Of a stretch of 22,971 nt of DNA, positions 7,033 through 14,710 are shown piece after piece (position 1 is the first letter of the stretch; every line of letters begins with the position of its first letter). Location: positions 1 to 22,971 of the forward strand of contig CAYMFU010000219.1 of assembly GCA_964389805.1 (NCBI GenBank). Reading direction: 5' to 3'. The translations under genes and the position numbers were made by a program. The notes beneath the pieces are model-generated. The model did no database searches. It saw only the letters and a list, made by a program, of their open reading frames with translations, and had not been told where the DNA came from. The stretch comes from JAGTVG01 sp964389805 (GTDB taxonomy: Bacteria; Bacteroidota; Bacteroidia; Cytophagales; Cyclobacteriaceae).

Positions 7033-9405
7033 TTATTCATCTTTTAAAGCCTTTATAGGATTGCTGATGGCAACTCGGAATGTTTGATAACCAACCGTTA
7101 TCCAGGATATCAAAATCATGATGAATAACGTCCCAATAAATGTCTGCAATCCTATGCTGATGTGATAAGCAAAATCGCTTAACCACTGCCTCATTAAGTA
7201 ATATGCAATCGGGGCCGATATCACAAAGGAAATCATTACTAACAATGTAAAATCTCTGGAAAGCAAAAACACTAAATGGAATACTTTAGCTCCCAGTACT
7301 TTTCGAATTCCCACCTCTTTAATGCGTTGTTCTGCAATGAATGTTGCTAATCCGTATAATCCCATACACGCGATGATAATGGTAATCAAGGTAGACCAAT
7401 TGGCTAGCTTAGCGGTTTTCAGTTCAGATTTATATGCCTTATCAAACTCATCATCAAAAAACGTATAATCAAATGGATATTTTTTCGAAAATTCTTCTTT
7501 GGTTTTTTTTATTCCTGCAAGTGTTTGTTCGATGTCGTCACCAGAGATTTTGATGGATATTTTTCGTTCATTTTCATTGAAAAACAACTGCAAGGGCATA
7601 ATCTCCTGATGTAATGAATGCTGATGAAAGTCTTTCATTACACCAACAATTCTACAAGTATCCCTCCATCGGATTAGTTCCCTCCCAATAGGATCATCCC
7701 AGGGTAATAATCTCGCAGCAGATTCATTGATCAAAACAGCGCCATTTTCATCTCCTTCCATTCGGGAAAAAGTTCTACCTTCAACAATTTCAATATTGTA
7801 TAGCTCAGTGAAATCAAAGCCGGCTCTTCCACCATAAATATCCCAACCAATTTCATCCGGCTTATTTGGCCAGGCAATTACATTTAAATTTGTAATATTA
7901 TTAGGCAAGTTTGATGAAGAAGTCACCTGCAAGACACCCGGAACCTTCATGAGTTCTTCTTTGAATACGCTCACTTTACTTACGAAATCCCAATCATTAA
8001 TATGCAAGTTTATAATGTGATCGCGGCTATATCCCATATCTTTATGCTGAATATAATTCAATTGTTGTATAATGATCAATGCTGAAGTAATTAAGCATCC
8101 AGAAATAACAAATTGGGTGACAACCAAAATGTTCCGCATAAAGGATTTGTTTGCAGCTTTTACAAAGCTCCCTTTCAACACCGAAATAGGTTTAATAGCC
8201 GAAAGAGCAAGCGCTGGATAGCTACCGGAAATTATACCAACAAATCCGCAAACCAGTAAAATCAAAATAATTGATTCAGGATTTTCGATCATATTCACAG
8301 ACAAATCCAACTCAATGAATTGCTCAAAAAAAGGTAATACCAAGGCTATGATCAACAATGAGAATAACAACGAAAAAAAAGTAAACAGTAATGATTCTCC
8401 TAGAAATTGAGTAATAAGATCGAAACGGTATGCCCCTACTACCTTTCTGACTCCAATTTCTTTTGCCCTGGTTGTTGCACGTGCTGTAGCTAGATTCATA
8501 TAGTTGATAGATGCAATCAGAAGAATCAAAATTGCAATAGTAGAGTAAATATATAAACTGTTTACATTGGTAGTCTGACCCAAATCAAAGTTTGTTTTTG
8601 AATAAAGATGAATCCTGGAAAACTTCTGTAGAAATAATCTTCTCTTATTCGAGTTCATATGTTGTTGATCTGCACCATACTTTTCCAATAATAAGGGAAA
8701 TTTTGATTCTACCTCACCTGGAGAACTTTCCTTATTCAATAACACATAGGTGTAATAGTTACTATTATTCCAATGAGTTATATTATCCTTGTCCACCATG
8801 GTTTTGAATGGCAACATAAGGTCCATTGTAAAATGTGAATAAAGGGGCATATCCTTTATTACACCGGCTACAACGAATTCCTGATTGGTATATAAAAAAG
8901 TTTTACCAATTGGATTCTCTTTGTCAAAATATTTTTCTGCGATTGACTCCGAGACCACTGCGGAGTATTTATCAATTAGATATGTATCCGGATTTCCATA
9001 CAAATACTCAAAAGTAAACATTTGGAATGCATCCACATCAATTCCATGAATAATAGGTTCTAAAAAGGTTTCTTCACCAACTTTTATCAATGAATTTCTA
9101 TCACATACTATCCTGGTTGCAGATTTTACATAAGGAAACTCATCCTTTATCGCAGGCCCGAGAGGAGCCATTGTTACAGCGAACCGGTCATTACCCATAT
9201 ACATATTGCCTTCCTGATGTTGAGCTACACGATATATGTAATCTTTATTTTCATGATATTGATCAACGCTGAATTCATAATTTACATATAGCATGATCAA
9301 TAAGAAAACTACTATTCCTGTAGTTAGCCCTGTTAAATTTATTAAGGTGTATACCTTGTTGTTAAAAGCGGTACGAAGGATTATTTTAAAATAATGGTTC
9401 AGCAT
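7033..9405 (-). CDS. FtsX/MacB-type ABC transporter permease, two-module
   Basis: This is a large inner-membrane permease of the type common in Bacteroidota, with two FtsX modules and two extracytoplasmic MacB-like core domains. An upstream in-frame ATG at 9468 would add 21 atypical residues. I choose ATG at 9405 (790 residues) because AGGA lies about 5 nt upstream on the coding strand and the protein then starts MLNHYFKIILRTAFNNK, the family's usual beginning. TM1 follows (NLTGLTTGIVVFLLIMLYV). The first FtsX module carries EIGVRKVVGA and the second EVGIRKVLGA, each followed by three-helix blocks; about eight membrane helices in total. These proteins transmit ATP hydrolysis mechanically to move or release envelope substrates. 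No ATPase gene is adjacent, which is usual for this group. It converges with the small secreted protein gene. Confidence 0.92.
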   Translation of the reverse strand: MLNHYFKIILRTAFNNKVYTLINLTGLTTGIVVFLLIMLYVNYEFSVDQYHENKDYIYRVAQHQEGNMYMGNDRFAVTMAPLGPAIKDEFPYVKSATRIVCDRNSLIKVGEETFLEPIIHGIDVDAFQMFTFEYLYGNPDTYLIDKYSAVVSESIAEKYFDKENPIGKTFLYTNQEFVVAGVIKDMPLYSHFTMDLMLPFKTMVDKDNITHWNNSNYYTYVLLNKESSPGEVESKFPLLLEKYGADQQHMNSNKRRLFLQKFSRIHLYSKTNFDLGQTTNVNSLYIYSTIAILILLIASINYMNLATARATTRAKEIGVRKVVGAYRFDLITQFLGESLLFTFFSLLFSLLIIALVLPFFEQFIELDLSVNMIENPESIILILLVCGFVGIISGSYPALALSAIKPISVLKGSFVKAANKSFMRNILVVTQFVISGCLITSALIIIQQLNYIQHKDMGYSRDHIINLHINDWDFVSKVSVFKEELMKVPGVLQVTSSSNLPNNITNLNVIAWPNKPDEIGWDIYGGRAGFDFTELYNIEIVEGRTFSRMEGDENGAVLINESAARLLPWDDPIGRELIRWRDTCRIVGVMKDFHQHSLHQEIMPLQLFFNENERKISIKISGDDIEQTLAGIKKTKEEFSKKYPFDYTFFDDEFDKAYKSELKTAKLANWSTLITIIIACMGLYGLATFIAEQRIKEVGIRKVLGAKVFHLVFLLSRDFTLLVMISFVISAPIAYYLMRQWLSDFAYHISIGLQTFIGTLFIMILISWITVGYQTFRVAISNPIKALKDE

Positions 9406-9538
9406 GAATGTCCTAATAAAAAATAAGCAATATTGGATTTCCGATAATCTACACACCCATATAAGCAACCGATATAAAAGACTTAATATTCTCCTCAGAG
9501 TTGCATGAGCGATAAAAAATTAGCTGCTTATTTATTAT

Positions 9539-10477
9539 TTATTCTTGCTGAAGGGTATTAAGGATATTCTCCGATACCTGAAATACTGTTCCATGCCGTG
9601 TGCCCTTGGGAAATGAGATCCGATCCGAAACATCCGTCCAGTGTATTAAATCATCAGAGATTACAGCTCCCATTCGATTCTTACGATATTTATCAAAATA
9701 TACCCACCAGCTATTTTCAAATCTAACTATGGATGGCCCCTCAGCCCAGTAATCCCCGGTGATGGGAGATGAGGTTTTACCATACCCTTCAGTCAATGCA
9801 GAACTTGTAGCTATTCGTATATTTTTTTCAGGTGGATACCTTGTCTCGTCTTTCAGAAACAAAAAAAACTTCTTATCATGCTTTGTCAATGTCCCATCAA
9901 TAACATTGAATCCCTGATCGTATAATAATTTAGTTTCACTAAAGTCTTTGAAATCCTCAGTGGTTACGTAGTACATTCTGTGATTCAAACCATTATCTCC
10001 TGAGTCATCGGTTTCGGGAAACCTACCGGGAATCGTTGTAGACCAAAAGATCATAAATAATCCTTCCGTTTCATCATAATAAATTTCAGGCGCCCAGCAA
10101 TTTTTTGCTTGTTCCTCATGCTCCATGACAGGGATCATCGTTTGTACCGACCAATCGGTCAAATTCTCTGAACTTGCATATCCTATTCCTTTCTCCTTCC
10201 AGCTGATCGTCCATACCATATGAAATTTCTTATCAGGTCCAACAATAATACATGGATCTCGCATCAACTTATCTTCTCCGACTGTGGGTGTTAAAAATGA
10301 CTTTCCTTTTTTAAGAGCCTTCCAATTATAACCGTCATAACTATATGCCAGGTGTAAGCCATCTTCACCATTACCTGTAAAATAAGAGAAAAGTAAAACC
10401 TGGTTCTGGGCGAATAAACCAGGGGCAGAAAACGACAACAGAAACGTAAGAATTAAATAAAATTTGATTTTCCTCAT
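9539..10477 (-). CDS. Secreted GH43-like five-bladed beta-propeller glycosidase
   Basis: This 312-residue protein has a signal peptide, probably cleaved after LFA at residue 23. The mature protein is a beta-propeller related to glycoside hydrolase family 43. Repeated blade-like blocks are visible: HLAYSYDGYNWK, GIGYASSENLTDWS, RMYYVTTEDFKDFS, IRIATSSALTEGYG and GAVISDDLIHWT. The three expected carboxylates are present in order: Asp74 in MRDPCII (base), Asp194 in VIDGT (pKa modulator) and Glu246 in WAEGPS (acid). It should therefore be active, on arabinose-, xylose- or galactose-containing glycans, but the specificity is not readable. It starts 3 nt after the deoC stop, so the two form an operon. 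That pairing of a secreted glycosidase with a cytoplasmic aldolase is unusual. Confidence 0.85.
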   Translation of the reverse strand: MRKIKFYLILTFLLSFSAPGLFAQNQVLLFSYFTGNGEDGLHLAYSYDGYNWKALKKGKSFLTPTVGEDKLMRDPCIIVGPDKKFHMVWTISWKEKGIGYASSENLTDWSVQTMIPVMEHEEQAKNCWAPEIYYDETEGLFMIFWSTTIPGRFPETDDSGDNGLNHRMYYVTTEDFKDFSETKLLYDQGFNVIDGTLTKHDKKFFLFLKDETRYPPEKNIRIATSSALTEGYGKTSSPITGDYWAEGPSIVRFENSWWVYFDKYRKNRMGAVISDDLIHWTDVSDRISFPKGTRHGTVFQVSENILNTLQQE

Positions 10478-10480
10478 TTT

Positions 10481-11194
10481 CTATTGGCCAAACCTGCTTT
10501 TTGCCTCCTCAAGCATCGTTATGGTCGCCGTTGCGCCACATCGAGTGCATCCAGCATCCTGAACTGCAATTAATTGATCTAGTGTTCGGACACCTCCTGC
10601 AGCTTTAACCTTAATACCGTGGCCGACACTGTCCTTCATTAATTTGAGATTTGGAATTGTAGCGCCTTCATAACTGTATTTCCCGTCATCCCCTTTAACG
10701 AATCCGAAGCCTGATGAAGTTTTCACATAATCAGCATTTACTTTTGTACAGATCTGACATAATTTTACAATGTCCTCAGGATTGCCTACATAATCTGTTT
10801 CAAAAATAACTTTTACAATAGCACCATGCTTATGACACATACTGGTTACCGCATCAATTTCCTTTTCAATGTAATTCCAGTCACCTTGCAAAGCTTTGGC
10901 AACATTAATGACCATATCAATTTCAACGGCACCATCATTACATGCCTTTTGGGTCTCATACACTTTTACATCTATAGCTGAGTTTCCGGAAGGAAAACCT
11001 ATGACACAACCAACCAGAACATCACTGCCTTTTAACAATTCAACCGCTTGTGAAACAGCATAAGGCTTCACACAAACCGATGCTACGTCATATTTGATAG
11101 CAACTTCACATTCTCTTTTCAGATCATCATCCGTCATGGTTGGGTGAAGAATTGAGTGATCGATCATTTTTGCTAAATCTCTTGTTCTGGACAT
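10481..11194 (-). CDS. deoC: Deoxyribose-phosphate aldolase
   Basis: This 237-residue protein is a cytoplasmic class I aldolase that splits 2-deoxy-D-ribose 5-phosphate into acetaldehyde and glyceraldehyde 3-phosphate in deoxynucleoside catabolism. The barrel begins with MIDHSILHPTMT (10-21). Active-site residues are in place: Asp93 in VEIDMVIN, the Schiff-base Lys158 in ADYVKTSSGFG, and the proton-relay Lys197 in KVKAAGGVRT. The length fits the short bacterial DeoC type. It is the first gene of a minus-strand pair with the GH43-like protein and is divergent from the peptide transporter across a 230-bp region. No other deo genes (phosphopentomutase, nucleoside phosphorylase) occur in the window. 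Confidence 0.96.
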   Translation of the reverse strand: MSRTRDLAKMIDHSILHPTMTDDDLKRECEVAIKYDVASVCVKPYAVSQAVELLKGSDVLVGCVIGFPSGNSAIDVKVYETQKACNDGAVEIDMVINVAKALQGDWNYIEKEIDAVTSMCHKHGAIVKVIFETDYVGNPEDIVKLCQICTKVNADYVKTSSGFGFVKGDDGKYSYEGATIPNLKLMKDSVGHGIKVKAAGGVRTLDQLIAVQDAGCTRCGATATITMLEEAKSRFGQ

Positions 11195-11424
11195 TTTAAA
11201 AAATTAGGTTATGAATAATAAATTAAATTTCTTGTAGATACAGTATCATTATGCAGGTATTTATTACAATACTTATTATTATATGATTGTATGTAATCCT
11301 ATACCCGCCGAATGGTACAAAAATCGAAATCTAATTGGTATCCGCCAACAAATGTCAAATAAAAAGTTCCCTCCTTATAAACTTTGATCAGCAGGATATA
11401 TTTTAGCAGGAATATAAAAGCAAT

Positions 11425-12993
11425 ATGGCAGTTAAAGAAAGGCTGGAATCACCGGAAGTTGATGGTTCACCTGAGCAAAAGACATTGTTTGGGCACCCAA
11501 AGGGGCTATATTATTTATTTTTCGCTGAACTATGGGAAAGGTTCAGTTTCTATGGCATGCGGGCTTTGCTGACCTTATATATGGTAGAGAAGATCTTTGT
11601 ATCAATGGCAAACCGGGATGCTTCAGCTGCTGCAATTTATGCTTCCTATGGATCCCTGGTTTACGCTTCCGCCGTTATTGGGGGAAAATTAGCAGATGCT
11701 ATACTGGGATTCCGAAAGTCGATCCTTTTCGGAGGAATTTTAATGTCCTTAGGCCAGTTTGTTCTGGCTTTTCATCAAGAGGAAAACCTTGTTTTTTTTG
11801 CAGGCCTATCATTTATTATCGTAGGCAATGGTTTTTTTAAACCAAATATATCATCATTTGTAGGCACTTTATATCCCGATGGAGACAAGAGAAAAGACTC
11901 AGGATTTACCATCTTTTATATGGGAATAAATATTGGCGCTTTTATAGCACCGTTGCTGTGCGGTTGGCTTGCCAGTGCTTATGGCTGGCAATATGGATTT
12001 GGAATAGCAGGAGTAGGGATGGTTGTAGGATTAATTACATTTCAATATGGAATAAAAAGTAATGTATTTGCGGATAAAGGGAAACCCTCTGATACGGCAT
12101 TACTAAGTAAAAGGTATTTTGGAATATCCATTAAAAACCTGGTTTTCCTGATAGCCATCCTGTTTGTTCCATTAGTGTCCTTAATGATATCAGCATATGA
12201 ACCAGTCAGGTTTGGCAGTGCTTTATTTGGTGACTCAAATCTTGTAAATATATTATTTCAGGTATTCGGGATTGTAGTTGGCCTTTACCTTGTATTCATT
12301 ATATGGAAATCACCCATTGAAGAACGCAAAAAATTAACTGTTGCTTTATTCCTGACCATTTTCATGACTGTTTTCTGGGGTTTTGGTGAGCTGTCAGGTA
12401 GTATTATAACTCTTTTTGCTGCCAGGAATGTTAACCTGGTAATTGTAAATGCAGCCCAGTCCAATTCAATCTGGCCGATGTTTGTTATTGTTCTCGCCTT
12501 ACCCACTTCCTATTTGTGGACATGGATGAGCAGGAGAAAGAGTAATCCATATACACCCTATAAATTTGCATATGGTATGTTTTTCCTGGGAATAGCATTT
12601 GCCATATTGAGCATGAGTAGAAATGCAGCAGATATTGATGGAAAGGTACCGTTTATATTTCTTATTATTCTTTATTTCTTCATAACAGTGGGTGAATTGT
12701 TAATGTCACCGGTAGGTCTGTCGAAAATTACAGATCTTTCTCCAAAAAGATACCTGGGATTCCTTATGGGAGTTTGGTTTCTATCATCAACATATGCATT
12801 TCAGATTGTCGGGTTTATAGGAAAAAAGCTGGCTGTTGAAAATAGTCTGGATACCGATTCAATAAATGGATTAAATTCCTTGCATGTATATGCTGATGGT
12901 TTTGGACTTATAGCTAAGTATGCTCTTGGGGCTTCATTATTAATTTTACTTCTGGCACCTTTATTAAAAAGATGGATGGGAAGTGTTCATTAA
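11425..12993 (+). CDS. POT/PTR-family proton-dependent oligopeptide transporter
   Basis: This 522-residue inner-membrane protein imports di- and tripeptides with protons. The diagnostic ELWERFSFYGMRALLTLYM block lies at residues 35-53, with the ExxER proton-coupling residues Glu35, Glu38 and Arg39. FFKPN (137-141) gives the conserved TM4 lysine, Lys139. FTIFYMGINIGAFIAP (161-176) is the second PTR2 signature. Late helices contain the expected glutamate (VGELLMSPVGLS). The hydrophobic pattern fits a 12-14 helix major-facilitator fold. ATG at 11425 has a weak AGG about 15 nt upstream; a Bacteroidota-like but imperfect promoter (TAAACTTTG) lies near 11377. It is divergent from deoC. Confidence 0.94.
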   Translation: MAVKERLESPEVDGSPEQKTLFGHPKGLYYLFFAELWERFSFYGMRALLTLYMVEKIFVSMANRDASAAAIYASYGSLVYASAVIGGKLADAILGFRKSILFGGILMSLGQFVLAFHQEENLVFFAGLSFIIVGNGFFKPNISSFVGTLYPDGDKRKDSGFTIFYMGINIGAFIAPLLCGWLASAYGWQYGFGIAGVGMVVGLITFQYGIKSNVFADKGKPSDTALLSKRYFGISIKNLVFLIAILFVPLVSLMISAYEPVRFGSALFGDSNLVNILFQVFGIVVGLYLVFIIWKSPIEERKKLTVALFLTIFMTVFWGFGELSGSIITLFAARNVNLVIVNAAQSNSIWPMFVIVLALPTSYLWTWMSRRKSNPYTPYKFAYGMFFLGIAFAILSMSRNAADIDGKVPFIFLIILYFFITVGELLMSPVGLSKITDLSPKRYLGFLMGVWFLSSTYAFQIVGFIGKKLAVENSLDTDSINGLNSLHVYADGFGLIAKYALGASLLILLLAPLLKRWMGSVH

Positions 12994-12999
12994 ATAATG

Positions 13000-13033
13000 A
13001 GAATATTTTTGATGAAGAGGGGAACAATATTCT
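13000..13033. repeat. Perfect 8-bp inverted repeat after transporter gene
   Basis: AGAATATT (13000-13007) and AATATTCT (13026-13033) are exact reverse complements with an 18-nt spacer, directly after the peptide transporter stop. No T-run follows, so this is either a 3'-stabilising hairpin or chance in AT-rich DNA. Confidence 0.3.
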
Positions 13034-13127
13034 ATCTGAAAAGAAATTCATATTGTGCATTTTACGTCATGGAGCGGATTAGATCATGATTTTTTTAAAA
13101 AATTAGGGTATATTTTCAATAATTTCA

Positions 13128-13135
13128 TAACTTTG
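13128..13135 (+). promoter_or_regulatory. Bacteroidota -7 promoter element of cold-shock gene
   Basis: TAACTTTG is a full match to TAnnTTTG. It lies 25 nt upstream of the cold-shock start codon, implying a short leader of about 20 nt rather than the long thermosensing leader of enterobacterial cspA. No good -33 box is seen. Confidence 0.5.
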
Positions 13136-13160
13136 CATAAATCAAATTATTTTATTTATA

Positions 13161-13355
13161 GTGAAAGAAGGTACCGTAAAATTCTTTAATGAGTCAAAAG
13201 GATATGGATTTATTAAAGACGATGAAACTGAAAATGAATATTTTGTTCATGTATCTGAACTCGTTGATCGAATCAAGGATAATGACAAAGTAACCTTTGA
13301 ATTAAAAGAAGGTCGCAAAGGTTTAAATGCTGTGAATGTTAAACTCGCTGAGTAA
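13161..13355 (+). CDS. CspA-family cold-shock protein
   Basis: This 64-residue protein is a single cold-shock domain that binds single-stranded RNA/DNA in the cytoplasm. It begins EGTVKFFNESKGYGFIKDD, containing the RNP1-like motif KGYGFI. The RNP2-like motif is YFVHVSEL (27-34). The C-terminal strand is KGLNAVNVKL. The start is GTG at 13161; there is no upstream ATG and the family consensus begins at this residue. The gene is monocistronic, between a TAnnTTTG box and an intrinsic terminator. In RNP1 the central residues are GYGF and in RNP2 FVH is intact, so it should bind nucleic acid. The exact paralogue (cold-induced or constitutive) cannot be told. Confidence 0.95.
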   Translation: MKEGTVKFFNESKGYGFIKDDETENEYFVHVSELVDRIKDNDKVTFELKEGRKGLNAVNVKLAE

Positions 13356-13379
13356 GGTATAGTCACCATTTAATCTACC

Positions 13380-13405
13380 AGCCAGTATTTACTGGCTTTT
13401 TTTTT
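13380..13405 (+). terminator. Intrinsic terminator of cold-shock gene
   Basis: AGCCAGT (13380-13386) and ACTGGCT (13391-13397) form a perfect 7-bp stem with a 4-nt loop, followed by nine T residues (13397-13405). It lies 25 nt after the stop codon, a textbook Rho-independent terminator. Confidence 0.88.
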
Positions 13406-13435
13406 GACCTATACAATTGAATGGCTAAATTCAAC

Positions 13436-13783
13436 TCAGCCACCTGATTTTTTTGCCTTATACCCTTCGCCTTGTAACAATTGAAGCACCTTGTCCCTGA
13501 AATCACCCTGAATCATTATTTCATTATTCTTAGAAGAACCACCTACACCGCATTTTGATTTAAGGAATTTAGCCAGAGATTTCAAATCCTCATCAGAGCC
13601 AACAAATCCTGTGATCAGCGTTACCTGCTTTCCTGCTCTCGATTTTCTGTCCAACATTACCCTGAGATCCTGGTCTTCCGGAGGCAGTGTTTCTGCTTCT
13701 TCACTATTGTTATAATTATACTCATAATCCGGATCGGTTGAAAAGACAATCCCGCTTCTGTGTTTTTTGTTTTTATTACTCAT
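13436..13783 (-). CDS. SUI1/YciH-family translation factor
   Basis: This protein of 115 residues resembles eIF1/SUI1 and bacterial YciH, which act on the small ribosomal subunit. The N-terminal ~60 residues are polar and low-complexity (NYNNSEEAETLPPEDQ). The SUI1 core follows: VMLDRKSRAGKQVTLITGF, then LKSLAKFLKSKCGVGGS and NEIMIQGDFRDKVLQLLQ, the conserved GKxVTxIxGF and KxxCGxGG blocks. The frame is open further upstream to 13852, but I choose ATG at 13783. It gives the family N-terminus MSNKNKKHRSGIVFST and avoids a 47-nt overlap with the upstream gene, leaving a 22-nt gap. It is co-oriented with the pseudouridine synthase, so the two are probably co-transcribed as RNA/translation genes. 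Confidence 0.87.
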   Translation of the reverse strand: MSNKNKKHRSGIVFSTDPDYEYNYNNSEEAETLPPEDQDLRVMLDRKSRAGKQVTLITGFVGSDEDLKSLAKFLKSKCGVGGSSKNNEIMIQGDFRDKVLQLLQGEGYKAKKSGG

Positions 13784-13805
13784 ACTGTTTATGAAAAAAA
13801 GTAGT

Positions 13806-14564
13806 TCAATGAGGTCTAAATCCAAGGATACGAATTGTTTCCTTAAATTCATTGTGCAGGGCTGCTTTTATTTTCATTTTTTCGCCGGAGACCGGATGTG
13901 AAAATGATAACTCTTCTGCATGAAGCATCATAGATGTCATATTCCATTTATTTTTAAATAGCCTGTTCTGAATTTGGCAACCATGAGGACGATCGCCTAT
14001 AATGGGGTGACTTATATGAGAAAAGTGCATTCGTATCTGATGCATCCTCCCGGTTTTAGGAAATACTTCAACAAGGGAATACCTTGAAGTTCGATGGGGA
14101 CCGCTTGGTATATCAATTTCCACCTTTTCGATGGTATTAAAAATAGTAAGAGCCTCTGCCAATCTTCCATTCTCTTTCCGGACAGGATAGTTAATAATTC
14201 CTTCTTCATTACAGTATCCTCGGACAATGGCCAGGTATTTTTTATTGACTTCCCCTAATGAGAAATTTAATTGCATTTGTCGATTATTATCCTGATCTAA
14301 TGCGAAAAGCAAGACACCTGAAGTTTTACGGTCAAGTCGATGTACAGGAAATACATGTCGGTTGAGTTGATCCCGAAGTATTTGAAGAGCAAATAAATTT
14401 CTTTCATTTGAAAGTTTTGTCCTGTGCACCAGCAATCCATGTGGTTTATTGACAGCCACCAGATATTCATCCTGATATATAATTTCCAGCTCCTTTATAA
14501 TGCTTATCAATATATTATTGTTTAAAATCATCATAAAGATACAATCTGGATTACTTAACATCAT
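13806..14564 (-). CDS. truC: TruC-like tRNA pseudouridine synthase (RluA family)
   Basis: This protein of up to 252 residues belongs to the RluA family of pseudouridine synthases. The catalytic block is VHRLDRKTSGVLLFA, with Asp78 as the nucleophile (numbering from the longest start). KKYLAIVRGY and GRMHQIRMHFSHI are further family blocks. GDRPHGCQIQNR followed by MMLHAEELSF resembles TruC, which modifies U65 in tRNA, rather than RluD or RluC, and there is no S4 domain. The family core starts at LEIIYQDEYLVAVNKP (residues 26-41), so starts at 14534 or 14531 are as plausible as 14564; none has a clear ribosome-binding site. It is followed closely by the SUI1-type gene. Confidence 0.85.
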   Translation of the reverse strand: MMLSNPDCIFMMILNNNILISIIKELEIIYQDEYLVAVNKPHGLLVHRTKLSNERNLFALQILRDQLNRHVFPVHRLDRKTSGVLLFALDQDNNRQMQLNFSLGEVNKKYLAIVRGYCNEEGIINYPVRKENGRLAEALTIFNTIEKVEIDIPSGPHRTSRYSLVEVFPKTGRMHQIRMHFSHISHPIIGDRPHGCQIQNRLFKNKWNMTSMMLHAEELSFSHPVSGEKMKIKAALHNEFKETIRILGFRPH

Positions 14565-14649
14565 AATTAGGATATAGAGAACATAATGCTCATTTATGAA
14601 ATTAATAAAGGTTCAATCAAATTTTATGATGATTGATTTTTTTATCTAA

Positions 14650-14678
14650 GCACTTTTTTATTAATTAGGGCACTTTTT
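14650..14678. repeat. Paired 9-bp direct repeats, possible operator
   Basis: GCACTTTTT occurs at 14650-14658 and again at 14670-14678, exactly 20 bp apart. They lie in the divergent region upstream of the cation-chloride cotransporter gene. Two helical turns of spacing is compatible with tandem regulator sites, but no regulator is identified. Confidence 0.3.
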
Positions 14679-14710
14679 GATAAAATTTAAATCCAAAATG
14701 TCAACCAATT

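Noticed and set aside
9406..9468. Upstream extension of the FtsX-type permease by 21 codons
   Set aside because: The internal ATG has an AGGA at good spacing and gives the usual family N-terminus.
11532..11840. 102-codon alternative frame on the plus strand inside the peptide transporter
   Set aside because: It covers the PTR2 signature region in another frame; the odd Cys/Arg-rich translation is typical of a shadow.
13784..13852. Upstream extension of the SUI1-family gene by 23 codons
   Set aside because: It would overlap the pseudouridine synthase gene and adds hydrophobic residues foreign to the family.
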